Assembly (NCBI GenBank): GCA_023231475.1
Contig: JALJEE010000562.1
Coordinates: 29,925-93,924 of the forward strand
Origin: Seison nebaliae
Lineage: Eukaryota > Rotifera > Pararotatoria > Seisonacea > Seisonidae
DNA length: 64,000 bases
Direction of reading: 5' to 3'
The position numbers were made by a program, and so were the translations under genes. How positions within the stretch are numbered: position 1 is the first letter of the stretch; every line of letters starts with the position of its first letter. The notes below the pieces were generated by a model, which saw only the letters and a program-made list of their open reading frames with translations, was not told the DNA's origin and did no database searches. Below, piece after piece: positions 28,701-40,892 of the stretch.

Positions 28701-29123
28701 GAAGAAGAATCGATAGTAAGAATAACAATTATTTCAACAATCAATGATTCCATCTTTTCATTCTCCCTCAAATAGAGATAGGATTATGTAGCAATAACAA
28801 GAACAACAATCAATCGATCAATCAATCAATTCAATGACTATGAGAGGAGATGAATAAAAATAACAAGGAGTTTCATTTGTGCATTTGTGAAATTTGTATT
28901 TTAAGAATACGTATAGATAAACCTTTCAATGTTCTTCCATGAACCTTGTTCGTTTACTTCTTACCAAATACTTCATTCTTCCATTCTCTTCTCACCCTCA
29001 TGATTCTTAGTCATGTTGTTGTTGTTGTTGCTACGGAGAAAGTGTTTGGTGATGTATAATGTTGTTGAGGAAATTTTAGCAACAATCAATCTATTTAACG
29101 CTTGTTCGTCTATTGGCAAACAA

Positions 29124-29160
29124 AGATAGATAGATAGATAGATAGATCGATCGATAGATA
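29124..29160. repeat. GATA tetranucleotide microsatellite
   Basis: About eight gata units with two gatc variants, in non-coding sequence. Confidence 0.9.
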
Positions 29161-29989
29161 CCACCAATAGTACGATTCCCATTTAAGATATTCATATTTC
29201 TTGCCGAAAGCCTATTTTTAACCTTAATTCTTATCCAACATCTCATCCTTCCATTTCCCATCAAACCATCGACCGATACATATTCCATATACGTTGATAG
29301 CAGTCAGGAAAGGAATAATTGAAAATTATAGTGAATGACGTCGAAAATGAGTTAGTTAGGATGAACTTAAACGAAGCCGAACAAATGGATGAATGTAAAT
29401 AAAAAGAAAGAATTGTTGAGAACGATGCATAAGTGGATTCAACTATTTATTTTATGCCGATTGATGACAACTAACTACACTTATCCAACTCGTTGTACAA
29501 TCTTTTCGATTTTCATTTATTGGCAATTATGTGTCTTTTATTCATTTACTTCTTGCTCCAAAAAAGAAAACGAAGAAGAAAAGAAACGAGAATGAACAAA
29601 TTATTCTTATTTCTTCTTCTTTCCTTCCTCTTTTCCTGTTTCTTCTTTCTTCTTTATCATCATCTTCCCCATCATCATCATCATCATTTTCTTCTTCTTC
29701 TTCTCCATTTCAACGATATTTTAATTTTTGATATGAACTTATTATATTCTTACAAATTCCGTTTCGAGAACATTCTAGCAAGAAATGGAAGAAATCTAAT
29801 TACTTAATCAACTATTTATTTCGTTAATGAAACTCGAGTGAATCGTCTTCTACAAATGATGAATTATTTTTTTTTCGAGGGAAATTGAGTTTAATGAGAT
29901 TTTTACGATAAAATCAGTTCGTTCGCTGTCGAATGATTGAATAAAAATATTAATTGAAGTTTTCGCGTTAATCTCGCAGTCTATCTCGT

Positions 29990-31433
29990 AGAAGTCATCA
30001 TTGTTCAATTCTTATTTGAGATGGGAGAAATGTCGTTCCATTCACTTTCTCTCCGAACATATTTCTCCATTGGTCCACTACGAAATGGTAATTAGATTGA
30101 TGAAAATACTCATGAACAATGACATAATTGAAATCGATATAAGACGGAATGCTCTCGATTACAGATGTTCATTCTTTAGCGTTTCATAATATTTTTTCTT
30201 AATCTTATCCTGCGTTCCAAATGGTCATTTCAATAACTTCATTTCAATATTTTCTTTCCATTTCTATTCCATTCATTAATGAATTGCATATTTGTTATTG
30301 CACAATCGTTTACAATCTAATCCACACAGAAATAATAGAATATGAAATACCTTTATCGACTATCGAAGGACATTGTTCATTTATCTCCACTTGTCTCCGA
30401 GTAAGCAGTAGGAGCCAATACGGAATTTATTGATTAATATTCATCTATACTTAATATTGTTCGTTCGTTCGATGATGATGGAAGATAAGGAACTGCATAT
30501 TATTTTAGAGTGATTATATATATCTAAGGATTGTGTGGGAGAAATCACCTTTCGCAAGACACAATTCATCCTTTTTACAAATATCGGTATCTAGTCAATC
30601 GATCCTCGTCAGACTTACTATTGATAATTGTTCGTTGAGTAGAAGTTATTCTTCTATCGGAGGAAATATTCGACAATTATTCGGAAAGTTCTTTAGAAAA
30701 GAAGGAAATGAGATTTCTCCTCTACAATACACATTTCGAACGGTAAATTGAATGGAAATTCCCAATAGTTTAATAGTCAACAAACTTCTATTTCAAATAA
30801 ATCGTTACTTTCCTCGAACGATGTCAAACTGTTGATGATTATTTTTATGCAGAGAAGATGTATTTCGTATCGAAGTTAATCGAAATCGTTTGTTTTGACG
30901 ATGAACATTTTGCATTTCAAGATTATTATTATAATCGCTCATTAATGTGTTTCCAGTTGGATTGGGGGACGAACAGATTTCATCTCTATGCATTTCTCCC
31001 ACTATTATCCCAAAATAGTCGCTATATTTACATTAAGTGCTTCGACCGACGTAAGCAGATATAATAGACCGTATCTATGTCATAAAATTTCATCTAATTC
31101 ATGTAATGTTCTCTCAAAATAATTTTCAAGTGAAGTTCACATAAAAAAAGAAAGAATGAATGTCTGATTAAGTCTTATTATTTTAATTATGACTCCGAAC
31201 TTCATTGTTAGTATTCTCCATTGGAAGATCGTCATATCGATATATCGGCATGTGTAGACGGAATGTGTATGGAAGATATAAATATTATAATTTTCTTGAG
31301 ATAATTGTGGAGACGAAATTATATATGTTATATGAATTCTCCATTTATTTCTTCCAACATCATTCGGCACAAGGGATATGTGATACATGTCGAAACAATT
31401 CCATCGATGATTATGTGCAATTTATATAAGGGC
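29990..31433 (+). CDS. Possible multi-exon secreted (ZP-like) gene, structure unresolved
   Basis: Five consecutive plus-strand frames (about 30001-30189, 30221-30433, 30533-30751, 30858-31064 and 31205-31429) each carry cysteines and amphipathic strands. Some are bounded by plausible splice sites: GTAAGC after 30395, GTAAAT near 30743, TTTATGCAG ending near 30850, and GTAAGC near 31050. Pattern hints are Thr-Ile-Val-Tyr-Asn followed by a late Cys-Ser-Phe, Leu-Thr-Ile-Asp-Asn-Cys, and Arg-Phe-x-x-x-Ala-Phe ... Tyr-Ile-x-x-Lys-Cys. Together these recall the N- and C-subdomains of zona pellucida domains. No start codon or transmembrane anchor could be assigned, and phases do not join cleanly. 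A decayed gene or chance frames remain possible. Confidence 0.25.
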
Positions 31434-34279
31434 ACATACGAGTGAAGTTGAGAAGGAAGAAACGGAGAATGATGTTCTATTACACGAAATGGGAAGCAAG
31501 TGCGCATTTGCTGATACATATATACGGATAAATATATTGTTCCATATCGACTACCATTATTTTCTGATGAGAATGAGTAAAATATTATTTTTTATTTGTC
31601 GTCATTGCCATTTCATGAATGGAACGCAATTGTCGTCATTTCTTCCCCTCCACATAGATTAAACATGCATCGATGCATCTGTATGGATAATAGAAATAAT
31701 GATACTCTACACATTTACACATTGGGCGAGTGATGTGTAGATTGCTTCTCTTCCATTCTCTTCTCGTTCATCTTCTTCCCATTCTAATTTTTCCTTTTGT
31801 TCCACTTGTGTATTCAACGAAAAAATAAACTGATGGGAAAAACTTGTAATAATATTTTCCTTTTCAATTTCAATCCATTTCTTCATGTATTTATGGATTG
31901 GCTTAATAATTTCCGCGTACTTCCTAATCTTCATTCTCATACCACCAACTAGATGAATTCTCTCCTCCACACTTATCAGAAGATAATGTAATAATAATAA
32001 TTTTTGCTTGATCAAATATTTTCATCTTTTCTATACATCATGCTACTATACACTACTACGTACTAATTTTACTATTACAACCATTAATCTAATCCTGCCC
32101 CGATGACTGCCGATGTATTTGTATATTCGCCACTCTGGCTGTTGTTCCAATTATCTCCACAATACATATAGTCGTCTGATGGCGAACAGGAATACTTATG
32201 GCAATTTATCAATAATTCTCTATATATACAAACACATTCGATCTCTCATTCAAAATAATTAGATAATTAAACAATTAATTCCATTTTGATTGTCGTCGCT
32301 TATTCCTGAATTATGTCATGTTTAATCATCATAATTAAATTTGCAGAGGGAAAGACGAGAAAAAACTGAAAAAGAATTTTTCTTTACCATACTTCCGACT
32401 GGAAAGAAGATTAATTTGATAGGAATCAATCTGATAAGGTAACAAAAAATAATTGGAGAATCTTTATCTAAATTCAAATTGAAGACATAAATTCATTCCC
32501 ACCAGTTAACTAATCGTCGTTCTATGACTATAAATTAAGTTAGATTTGTGTCATTGGAAGAACCATAATTTCAGATATAATTCCATTTGACGTCATCACT
32601 GAACATTTCGTTCTTGATATAAATGGAGGAACCTGTTCGTCAATCACAACGAGATAGTAGAATAATAAGTGTTGGCACATCACATATAGACATGACTACG
32701 TGCTATCGATGTACATCTGGTATCATAAAAATATTTAAGAGGAATTTCATGCAACAAAGGAAATAATTGGATGCGAATAGGCAACTGCGTAAATTGGCGA
32801 TGATTAATTTCCGCTTGAAACTATTATGTTCCGTCGTTTGTATTTAATCGAATTATTTAGGAAACACTCTCACAATTTCTTCATTGTTCGATGGAGAAAA
32901 GTAGTCAGGTGGAATCAGTAAAGGATTATTTTCGTTAGATATCATTTAATTGTGGAAGGATTGATCAGTTGCATTGATAGGAGAAAAGATCGGCAGAGTA
33001 GAAAATCGATTAATTTCCAGTTCGTTAGAAAATCGAAATGGGATTGTTTAAGAAACTGATCGTCTGATGTTAACGGAAGAGGAAGGAAGTGAAAGTAATA
33101 GAAGATGGATGTTGTTTGGGATATTCATAAGAAGATGAACGGAATGACACATCACTTAAGAATAAACATTTACGATTAAACGTATGTCGATTGATGGTTG
33201 AAATAAGAAATGGTTTAAGAAGGAATTACAGTAAAAGGAGTTTATGCGCACCCAGATTGGAGGAGATGGAGAAATACATTGACACATTATCATCATTATG
33301 ATTTTTTGGGGAGTAAATGAATTAAGTGAATGTTAAGCAAGATATTCATCCGATTTCCATTGATATTTACATGAAAAGACAGAATATATTTATATAATTT
33401 CAGACATGTACTTCAGGCATTCGAGAGCGAGATGTATACATGTGCTCGATATGAGACCATTGAAACTAGTGCGTATGAGACGAAAGAACCATTTGTCGAA
33501 TAGTATTATCATTATATGCGTTTTGATAATGTTGAATGATTAGAGTGATTGTCGTCTTCCGTTCGATTGAATTAAAAAAAGGAGGTCGTCCTTCAAACAA
33601 GAGTATTAAATTCGTTGCGCTGATGGGCAATCAATCACTGAAGTGTAAATATGTACATAGAAATGAATGCGACTTCCTTTCCATTCCTGTCAACTGCATA
33701 GGAATTATAAATATCTGAGAATGCATTGTTTGTACCAGCAGATAAGAAAAGTCAAGCGAATTAAGTTGAAATGAGTGAAATAAAAATATTATAATAATTC
33801 TGGAGAAATATTTACATTATTCATTTACAAATATACAATTATAATTAGACGAATATTCATTCCACATTCTCCTTTTCATACTTTCAACAATTAATTCCAT
33901 TTTATTCTTGCCCAATTGATAATTATATCAATATTTCCCCTTCCCTCAACTACCTTTCACCTTCTCCTACAAATATGACAAACATTCCACTCAATTCGCC
34001 ATTTCAACCATTTCCATCTCAATAATTCTACCACTCTCCTTCATTATTCCCATTCCACAGAATGATTATCTGCATTTGATCCTGTACATAATCCCATGTA
34101 TTAATGGAGAGGAGGAACAAGAACTAATTCTCAGATATCCACATCCAAATCTAGATTATGACTTGGCCACAGTCACTCAACAACATTTCCCACAACTAAC
34201 CATATCACATTCCTTTCCTCGTCGAAAAAGAATAAGAAAACGAAACCTCTTTCTCCACCAAACAACTCAACGAAGATAC
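31434..34279. other. Intergenic, upstream of the nicotinic receptor gene
   Basis: No supported gene. A minus-strand frame at 31707-32015, rich in Lys/Glu/Ile, has no recognisable domain. An in-frame open stretch precedes the receptor start from about 34061, after an AG at 34059-34060. It could be a 5' exon extension, but the signal-peptide ATG at 34280 makes it more likely to be leader. Confidence 0.45.
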
Positions 34280-37200
34280 ATGATTTATTGTATTTGCCTC
34301 CTCATAATATTACATCACAGTGATGCGATATTGAAAAGTTCTTCTATCATCATTTCCTTATATTTTCATCATCTCATTATCATACATAGGAGACATACCC
34401 AGGATGGAGATGGATGATATGGATGATCACTCATCTTCATCTGGGCTATCTTCCGATATCCATCTCAATGACGAGAAGCGTCTTATAAAGAATCTGTTGG
34501 ATAATTATAAAGTGATTTGGGGTCGACCGGTGCACACTCAACGAGAAACGATTACTGTCAGTTTGACATTAACTTTATCTCAAATTTTGGATTTAGACGA
34601 AAAGAATCAAGTATTAACCACTAACTTCTGGGTGACATATGTTCGTCGATTAATTCTAAATAAACATTCTCTCATCTTCTCTCCTTCTCTTGTACGTCAT
34701 AGAAATGGATCGATTTCCATTTGTCTTGGGCGCCAGCCGAGTACGGAAATATCACAAAGATACGTATTCCACCTAGTCATATTTGGACGCCAGATATCGT
34801 ACTTTATAATCAGTTAGACGAAATATTTATGAAATCCATTTTCTCATTCTTCTCTTTACCAAATCAGTGCCGATATGAGAATTGAAGAGAAACGACCATG
34901 TTTGGCTACTATCGAGAATGGTGGAAATGTTATGTGGATGCCGCAATGTGTATTCAAGAGTACGTGTAATATTGACATTAAATCCTTTCCGTATGATGAA
35001 CAAGTTTGTAATATGAAATTCGGTTCTTGGACATATGACGGATTCCAATTGGATTTACAATTCGAACCGGATGTTGCTGAAGAAATTAATCTTCAAACTT
35101 ATATTCCAAATAATGAATGGCAAATTATTATGGCACCAGGATTCCGATCGGTCTTCCGTTACGATTGTTGTGTAGAACCGTTTCCAGATATTACGTATTA
35201 TATCTTCTTAAAACGACAAGGTGGTTTCTACAATTATATTCTCGTTCTTCCCTGCGTTCTACTTTCGTCATTGACACTTGTCTTATTTTGGTTGCCACCT
35301 GAATCGCCATCTAAATTAACTTTAGGTTCACTATTTTTCATTATCCTTCAAACGTTTATGATCCGATTTCAGGTATGAATATTTTTGTGGCTTTTTTTCT
35401 CCTTCTCTTACTTCTGGCCGATTCGACACCTCAAGCATCTTCAAAGATACCAATGCTCGGTTAGTGAATTTTTTTTGGAATGATTTAATAGAAAACTAAA
35501 TCCTTTGGTTTACACAAAAACGATTTATGCGACGAGTATCTAGAATGCCCACTCAATTGATTTTGGCTAGTTGCATAAATATTTGTAGTCAAAAAAAATA
35601 GAAAGAGGGCGACATCATCGTTGTGTTTGGGAGAATTTATTAGGATTTCATCCGTTTCCATAAAAGAATAAGAAAATTAAAAAGGAATTTCATTATTTTC
35701 ATTCGGAAACTATTATTAATCATTTACTATTCTACTTATCAGGAGCGTACTATTGTGCTAATATGATTTTGATTGCAACATCAACATTTCTTTGTACGAT
35801 AGTCGTCAATATTTATTTGCGAGGTGATAAGCGCGGAAGAGCGCCAATTTGGGTAAGAAAAGTTTTGTTTTCTTTTTGTTTGGAATGAATGATTGCATTT
35901 CTTCTCACGACCTTTCTCCTCTTTCACAACTACACGAACTCGCAGATTTTCATAGATTTACTCGCGCAAATTTATTGTATGAATTGGGGATTGGCTGCTA
36001 AAAACATTAGGAAGACGACAAACACACCAGCGCCCAACAATTTCGCTCCCCCCAAATTACATAAATCAAATTTACGATTTGCTAACGAAACGAATAAATA
36101 TGAAAGATTTGCTCTATTAAAAGAAAATGGAACAACCGGAACCACGACATATGGTGGCGAAGAAAAGAATCATTTCGAGACTCCATATAATTCGGGTACG
36201 GTGGCGAATAACAGTCAAATGTATCGATTGGAAGATAATTCTCCTTATGTGGTTCCCGGTTATGGAATGGCATGTCGGAGTTGTCATCCCAATGAGAATG
36301 AGTATGGTGCACATTCGATCGATCGAAGAAAAACGACATCGATGAAGAGAAGTCAAACGCCAGGTGGCGTTGGAATTGTGGAAGAGACGAACATTCATTC
36401 GCAAGGATCAACTTTACAAAGGAAATCTCATTCGTCGAAGAAGCCGGAACATATAAAAATGAATATAAAATCAAAACCTGTAAATGAGCAAACGTTCGAG
36501 ATTGAACATCATCGAACACCAACAATCAAAACTGATCTGCCCGAATCATGTGAAATGTTTCATATGCAGCACGGCTGTTGTGAGCCTCATAACATTTCCC
36601 AATATCATCCGATGTACCATCAGAATTCGCTGATGTATCGAGATCAATTCACAACATTTCCACCTCCACCACCTCCGTCCCATTCGATGATGATGGGTGC
36701 CCCATGTCCACATTGTGACACGAATAATCCAAGTAAACTATGGCAACAGAATGAACGTATATATAATGTTTATGATATGAATCGAATGATGTTAAATAAT
36801 TTTAGTGCAAATCATCAACTCAATAATAATAATAATAATAATGGTAATTTAAATAATACATCACTCCCTCATAATACAAATATAAATACTAACAATCCAA
36901 TTGACAGTAATAATGTTAGCAACTTAAACTCGCCTAACAACAACAACAACAACAACGTTACAAATAACAATACGAACAATCTTTTAATGAATAAGAAGAC
37001 GCCTGGTGATTTAATGAAAGGTGTTGATCCGAGTAGCGGATGTACTTGTATGAAATCACAAATCTTACCATCACTTCCATCGAACGTCATGCCAAACGCA
37101 TATCGACAACACCAACAACAATATTATTGCGGTACCGAAGGTGGTGTTAATATGTCGGGTGGTGGTAATATTCCATCGCTACCACCAAATGCGCCACCAC

Positions 37201-37703
37201 CACCAATACCACCAATTCTACCTCCACCACCACCACCTCCACCACTCTCCACAACGATGTTGCCCCATCCATCGATATGTTCCTGTTCGCTCTTCCACAT
37301 GGAGAATGATTTGAGGGAAGTGCGCGATTATTTACGGAGAACGAGGAAACGTTTAGAAGATCAAGAAGTGAAAAATCGAATTTCCAGTGAATGGAAGGTC
37401 GTTGCGATGACACTTGATCGAACATTTTTCCTTTGTTATGTTTTCACTATTATGATATCTCTCATAGTCATGTTTCCACGAGCAACAAAAATTCCATTGT
37501 ATCAGCGATGTATTAGGAATAATACTTATATTTGCAAAGACTATCAGGATAATACGGATGGTTTGGTCGATTATAAAACGTTCATGAAAGAACAACAGGA
37601 ACAGAATTCAGCAAATATCTTATCTACTTTTCCTTCCATTCAATTAATGCTGCTACTACTACTCCAGCATTTTATTCAAGAACTTTTCTTCTTTTCATTC
37701 TGA
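34280..37703 (+). CDS. Nicotinic receptor alpha-type subunit, anion-type pore signature
   Basis: Exons: 34280-34337, 34390-34640, 34703-34812, 34868-35325, 35373-35459, 35743-35852 and 35946-37703. All phases agree; 943 residues. A signal peptide (residues ~1-16) leads into the ligand-binding domain. The Cys-loop is Cys173-Cys187, loop B Trp is 194, and vicinal cysteines 240-241 mark an alpha-type subunit. The agonist-box aromatics are kept: the loop A Tyr in the Leu-Tyr-Asn motif, Trp194, Tyr238 and Phe245. M1 is ~261-281, M2 ~290-308 and M3 ~323-345. M4 follows a very long cytoplasmic loop of roughly 500 residues with Asn, Pro and His runs. Entering M2 the sequence is Pro287-Ser288-Lys289 in place of Gly-Glu-Lys, as in chloride-selective Cys-loop channels; 9' is Val, 20' Asp. 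Beyond M4 a tail ends in a second hydrophobic stretch. It probably forms an acetylcholine-gated channel; ion selectivity is inferred. Confidence 0.88.
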
Positions 37704-38799
37704 CACATTCTCACTCTTCTCACAATTTGCACACAGCAAATTCTTCTTTTAATCATTCATCATCATCATCATTCTACTCTCTCATCATCCGCATTTTTCC
37801 ATTTCGGATGTAACGATTCTAATGTTAACGTCATCATCATTCTCATCAGCCATTCAACTTTCCGACCATAACTACACTGATGACGATCATTCGTTAATTA
37901 CACACCTATACACACATACACACAATTTCACGAAAATACACACACGCATGCCCATACACAATTCTTCAAACAAACTCACACACAATAATGTCTAACCGAA
38001 GCATTTCTCAAGTTATCGATGAAGATATGACAAATACTTCGAAAGTTGTCAAAACAAAGTTCTCTTATAAAAAATAACTTTATTTCTCGACTCATTTATT
38101 AAGTTAGGAAACGATGTCACATTCAATTTATTGACTTTATGGATCTATTATTTTCCCATTCGTTCAAAAACAGTTTTAATTTTCAAAGAATTATTATTTT
38201 CTGAATGAAATATCTTTTTTTCCCCTCCTTCATCAAATTTTCATTCTAGCATAATGTTATTGCAATCTGTCGCATCACAAAACTGGCCGTTACGTTTTAA
38301 CACTCGATTTCATTTGAAAAGAATGGAAGAATAATAAGTTTAATAATAAGATAAACAAATGCATGATGTAAAGTCGTCGCACGATGTAAATGAATTTCCA
38401 GAAATATTTTTGTTTTGAGCAAAAAATTGAAAGAAATATTAATCGGAGAAAAAATAGTTTTCATGGAGAAGATGAGAGAATTACGAGGAGAAGAGAAGGA
38501 GTAGCTCAACTCGTCTCACTTTGTTTTCAACTCTCAGTATTCTAAAAAGAACAAACTACTTTTTATTATTAAAAGAAAAATATTTCTTGAACATGAACAT
38601 GATGAAATTGGTGGAGATTTCAGTAAATTTTTGATATGGTCCAAAATCATCAAATCATCAATTTATCAAAATTAATGTGTTCAATGGCTTCGGAAGGAAA
38701 ATGAGAGGACACATCGACAAAATCAATAACAAATTTAGATAGAAATGCATAAATAAAACTAGTCCAATTCAATCTCAGTTCTTAGGAAGAAAATGAGTA
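37704..38799. other. Spacer between convergent genes
   Basis: The 3' flanks of the receptor gene (+) and calumenin (-) face each other here. It contains an interrupted CA/TCA-rich tract at about 37905-37985 and no supported coding sequence. Confidence 0.55.
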
Positions 38800-39965
38800 T
38801 TAGAATTCATCGTGTCGATTGAGAATTTCGCCAAAGTCAGTTGCTTGTGATCCCGCGAAAATTTCATGATGGTCTACCATTTCTTCTTTTGAGATTTGGT
38901 CGTTCTATTTGTGAAATGAATCGAGATAAATTTTTAAATCGAAATATTAAATAAAATTAGTAACTTTATCTTTGTCAGCCGAAGAAAAAAGATGGTTGAC
39001 TTCGGCATCAATATGATCGAAATTTGAAGGTAAGATCCATTCGGATACTTCCTCCTCATTTAAAACTCCATTATGATCTTTATCTCTGATTTGTTTGAAT
39101 TGTAATCTTTCTGCTTTGACCCAACCCGGTTCAGCTTCTTCACTCACCTTTCCTGCATCAGGATACATATCTAAAAAGAAAATAATTTTCCCTATTACAC
39201 ATTATTTAGATAAAGAATTTAACCTCGCAAATATTCCATTAGATCGACGGAACCGTCTTTATTCAGATCGATATCTTCCATCGTTTCTTTAATGACAATA
39301 TCTTTCATTTCAGCATATTCTTCCGGATGAATAAATTTCGTATAATCTTCTTTCGACAATTGTCCGTCTTTATCTTGGTCAACGAAATCCCATCGCCTTT
39401 TCTCGCGTTCGATAACTGGTCGAACGGTTGTGTCTTTCTCTTCATCAATATCAGTCACTTTGTACACATGTTCCAAATAATCTTTCCAATGCAAATATCC
39501 CTCATTTCTGTTCCTGGATTCAGGTAATTTCAAATTGAATTTCGGCCAATTCTTTTCCACGTCATCCAACACATAACGTTGTTGAACATATCGGATCCAA
39601 TCCGTCATCTCCTTCTTCGACACTTCACCATCATGATCTTTGTCAATCTTCCCGAAAATAATTCTGAAAAAGACGAATTAATTCCATTGATATATTGAAG
39701 AGGGGAATGTGAACTCGAGTCGTTTCTTCACTTCTTCCGTCCCGAGAGAACCATATTCTTCCGCTTCTTCTTTTCCAAGAAATGCTTCGTGATCAAATTC
39801 AGCATTGTGTTCCTCTCCTTCGAAATGATCATGCTCACTCAATTTACTGTCATGTATTCGATCGGATGATGATGGATGTTTAGTTTCCGAACCGCCCACA
39901 CTAGCACACTGAATGGACAAGGAGACGGAAATGAGGAACAAGACAATCTTCCAATATCTCGTCAT
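38800..39965 (-). CDS. Calumenin/reticulocalbin-type EF-hand protein with HDEF tail
   Basis: Exons (transcript order): 39965-39715, 39663-39224, 39170-38965 and 38904-38800. All phases agree; 333 residues against about 315 for calumenin. A signal peptide follows the ATG at 39965 (the frame continues upstream without an ATG). An acidic, His-rich linker comes next, then EF-hand loops with intact Asp/Asn/Glu ligands: [48 protein letters not shown] and [13 protein letters not shown] further degenerate loop lies around the Asn-Arg-Asn-Glu-Gly stretch of exon 2. The last exon ends in His-Asp-Glu-Phe, the calumenin form of the KDEL-like ER retention signal. So it is a low-affinity calcium-binding protein of the secretory lumen, where CREC proteins modulate SERCA, ryanodine receptors and folding. 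Recognising the last exon depends on the 60-nt intron 38905-38964. Confidence 0.93.
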
Positions 39966-40892
39966 TCTACCAAACAAGAATTTATGTGAAGAAACTGATT
40001 CTAAGAAAAGGAAATGTACAAGTACAACAGTCACAAAAGAAGATTATGTAAAAAAGAAAGTTTAGAAGAATGTTAGGAAAGTTTCTGAAAACTTTGAAAT
40101 ATTTATATCAACTCTCCTCTCAACATCTGAACATTAAAAGAACAAAGAGATAAAAAAATTTGCAACACAAATGTCAGAAATGATGTTCTGTTCTGAAACA
40201 CGTCATCAATTTCCTTATGGAATCAAGATCTAGTAACACGTCAATTTTTCTTAGAGGATGAGAATGAAATTAAAAAGAGTTCTTTAACCCATTTCTCCCC
40301 CAACTTTTTCCTTCTTTCCTTTTCTTATATTAGATTCCAAGCTTTCTCCTTATTTCCATTCTTATTATCTCCATTTATATGGATGCGTCAAAGACTCACA
40401 TCTCATTTCTTTACGTTGCATCAACAGTTTGCAAATTCACTTCTATCTCTTTCCCTCTCTTTCTCTCTCTTTCTCTCCTCTTCCTCCCAACGTAATTAAG
40501 AGAAGATGTTTCTTACAAAATTCTTCATTTTCTCGAATGATTTCATGTAAGTCATTTCTTTTTTTTAGGTTTTCCGAAACCTCTCCTATAATTTAATTTA
40601 ACTTTCTACTAATTTTTTAGTTTCATATAAAACTTTCTGGTAAGTTTCTCGTAAGTTTCTTTCTAGCAGTTTAAAAACTAAATTTTTTCAAGGCAAATTT
40701 TCTAAAAAAATAGTTTTCCTAAAAATTTTTCGAATAACAATTAAAATTAAATGAGAAATTTTTTCTATTATAATTGAAAGAATGAAAGAAAAGATTGATC
40801 ATTTATCAAAAATGAAAAGAAAAAATGATTGAAATTTATTGGAGTGTTAATTTCTGGTTTGGTGGCGGCAATGATGGAAGTTAGTTTATTCA
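39966..40892. other. Spacer between calumenin and CNG channel genes
   Basis: The promoter and leader of calumenin (minus strand) and the 3' flank of the upstream CNG gene. A pyrimidine (CTTT/CTCT) tract lies at about 40443-40490. No coding sequence is supported. Confidence 0.5.
40443..40490. repeat. Polypyrimidine CT-rich tract
   Basis: Nearly uninterrupted C/T run of ctctttct-type units. On the minus strand it is a GA tract 480-530 bases upstream of the calumenin ATG, a position compatible with a GAGA-type promoter element. That role is inference. Confidence 0.5.

Larger units (their letters stand above)
20024..29989. other. Gene-poor region
   Basis: About 10 kb of AT-rich sequence with short, mostly hydrophobic chance frames on both strands. 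I support no gene here. The only stretch with a suggestive protein pattern is the minus-strand Cys-rich frame at 25479-25715, listed separately. A GATA microsatellite sits at 29124-29160 and an AATC run near 28809-28833. The region may hold regulatory DNA, long introns or non-coding RNAs not visible by reading. Confidence 0.5.

Noticed and set aside
33536-33718. Small plus-strand frame upstream of the nicotinic receptor, considered as its first exon
   Set aside because: No donor in a phase matching the receptor, which already has its own signal peptide from 34280.
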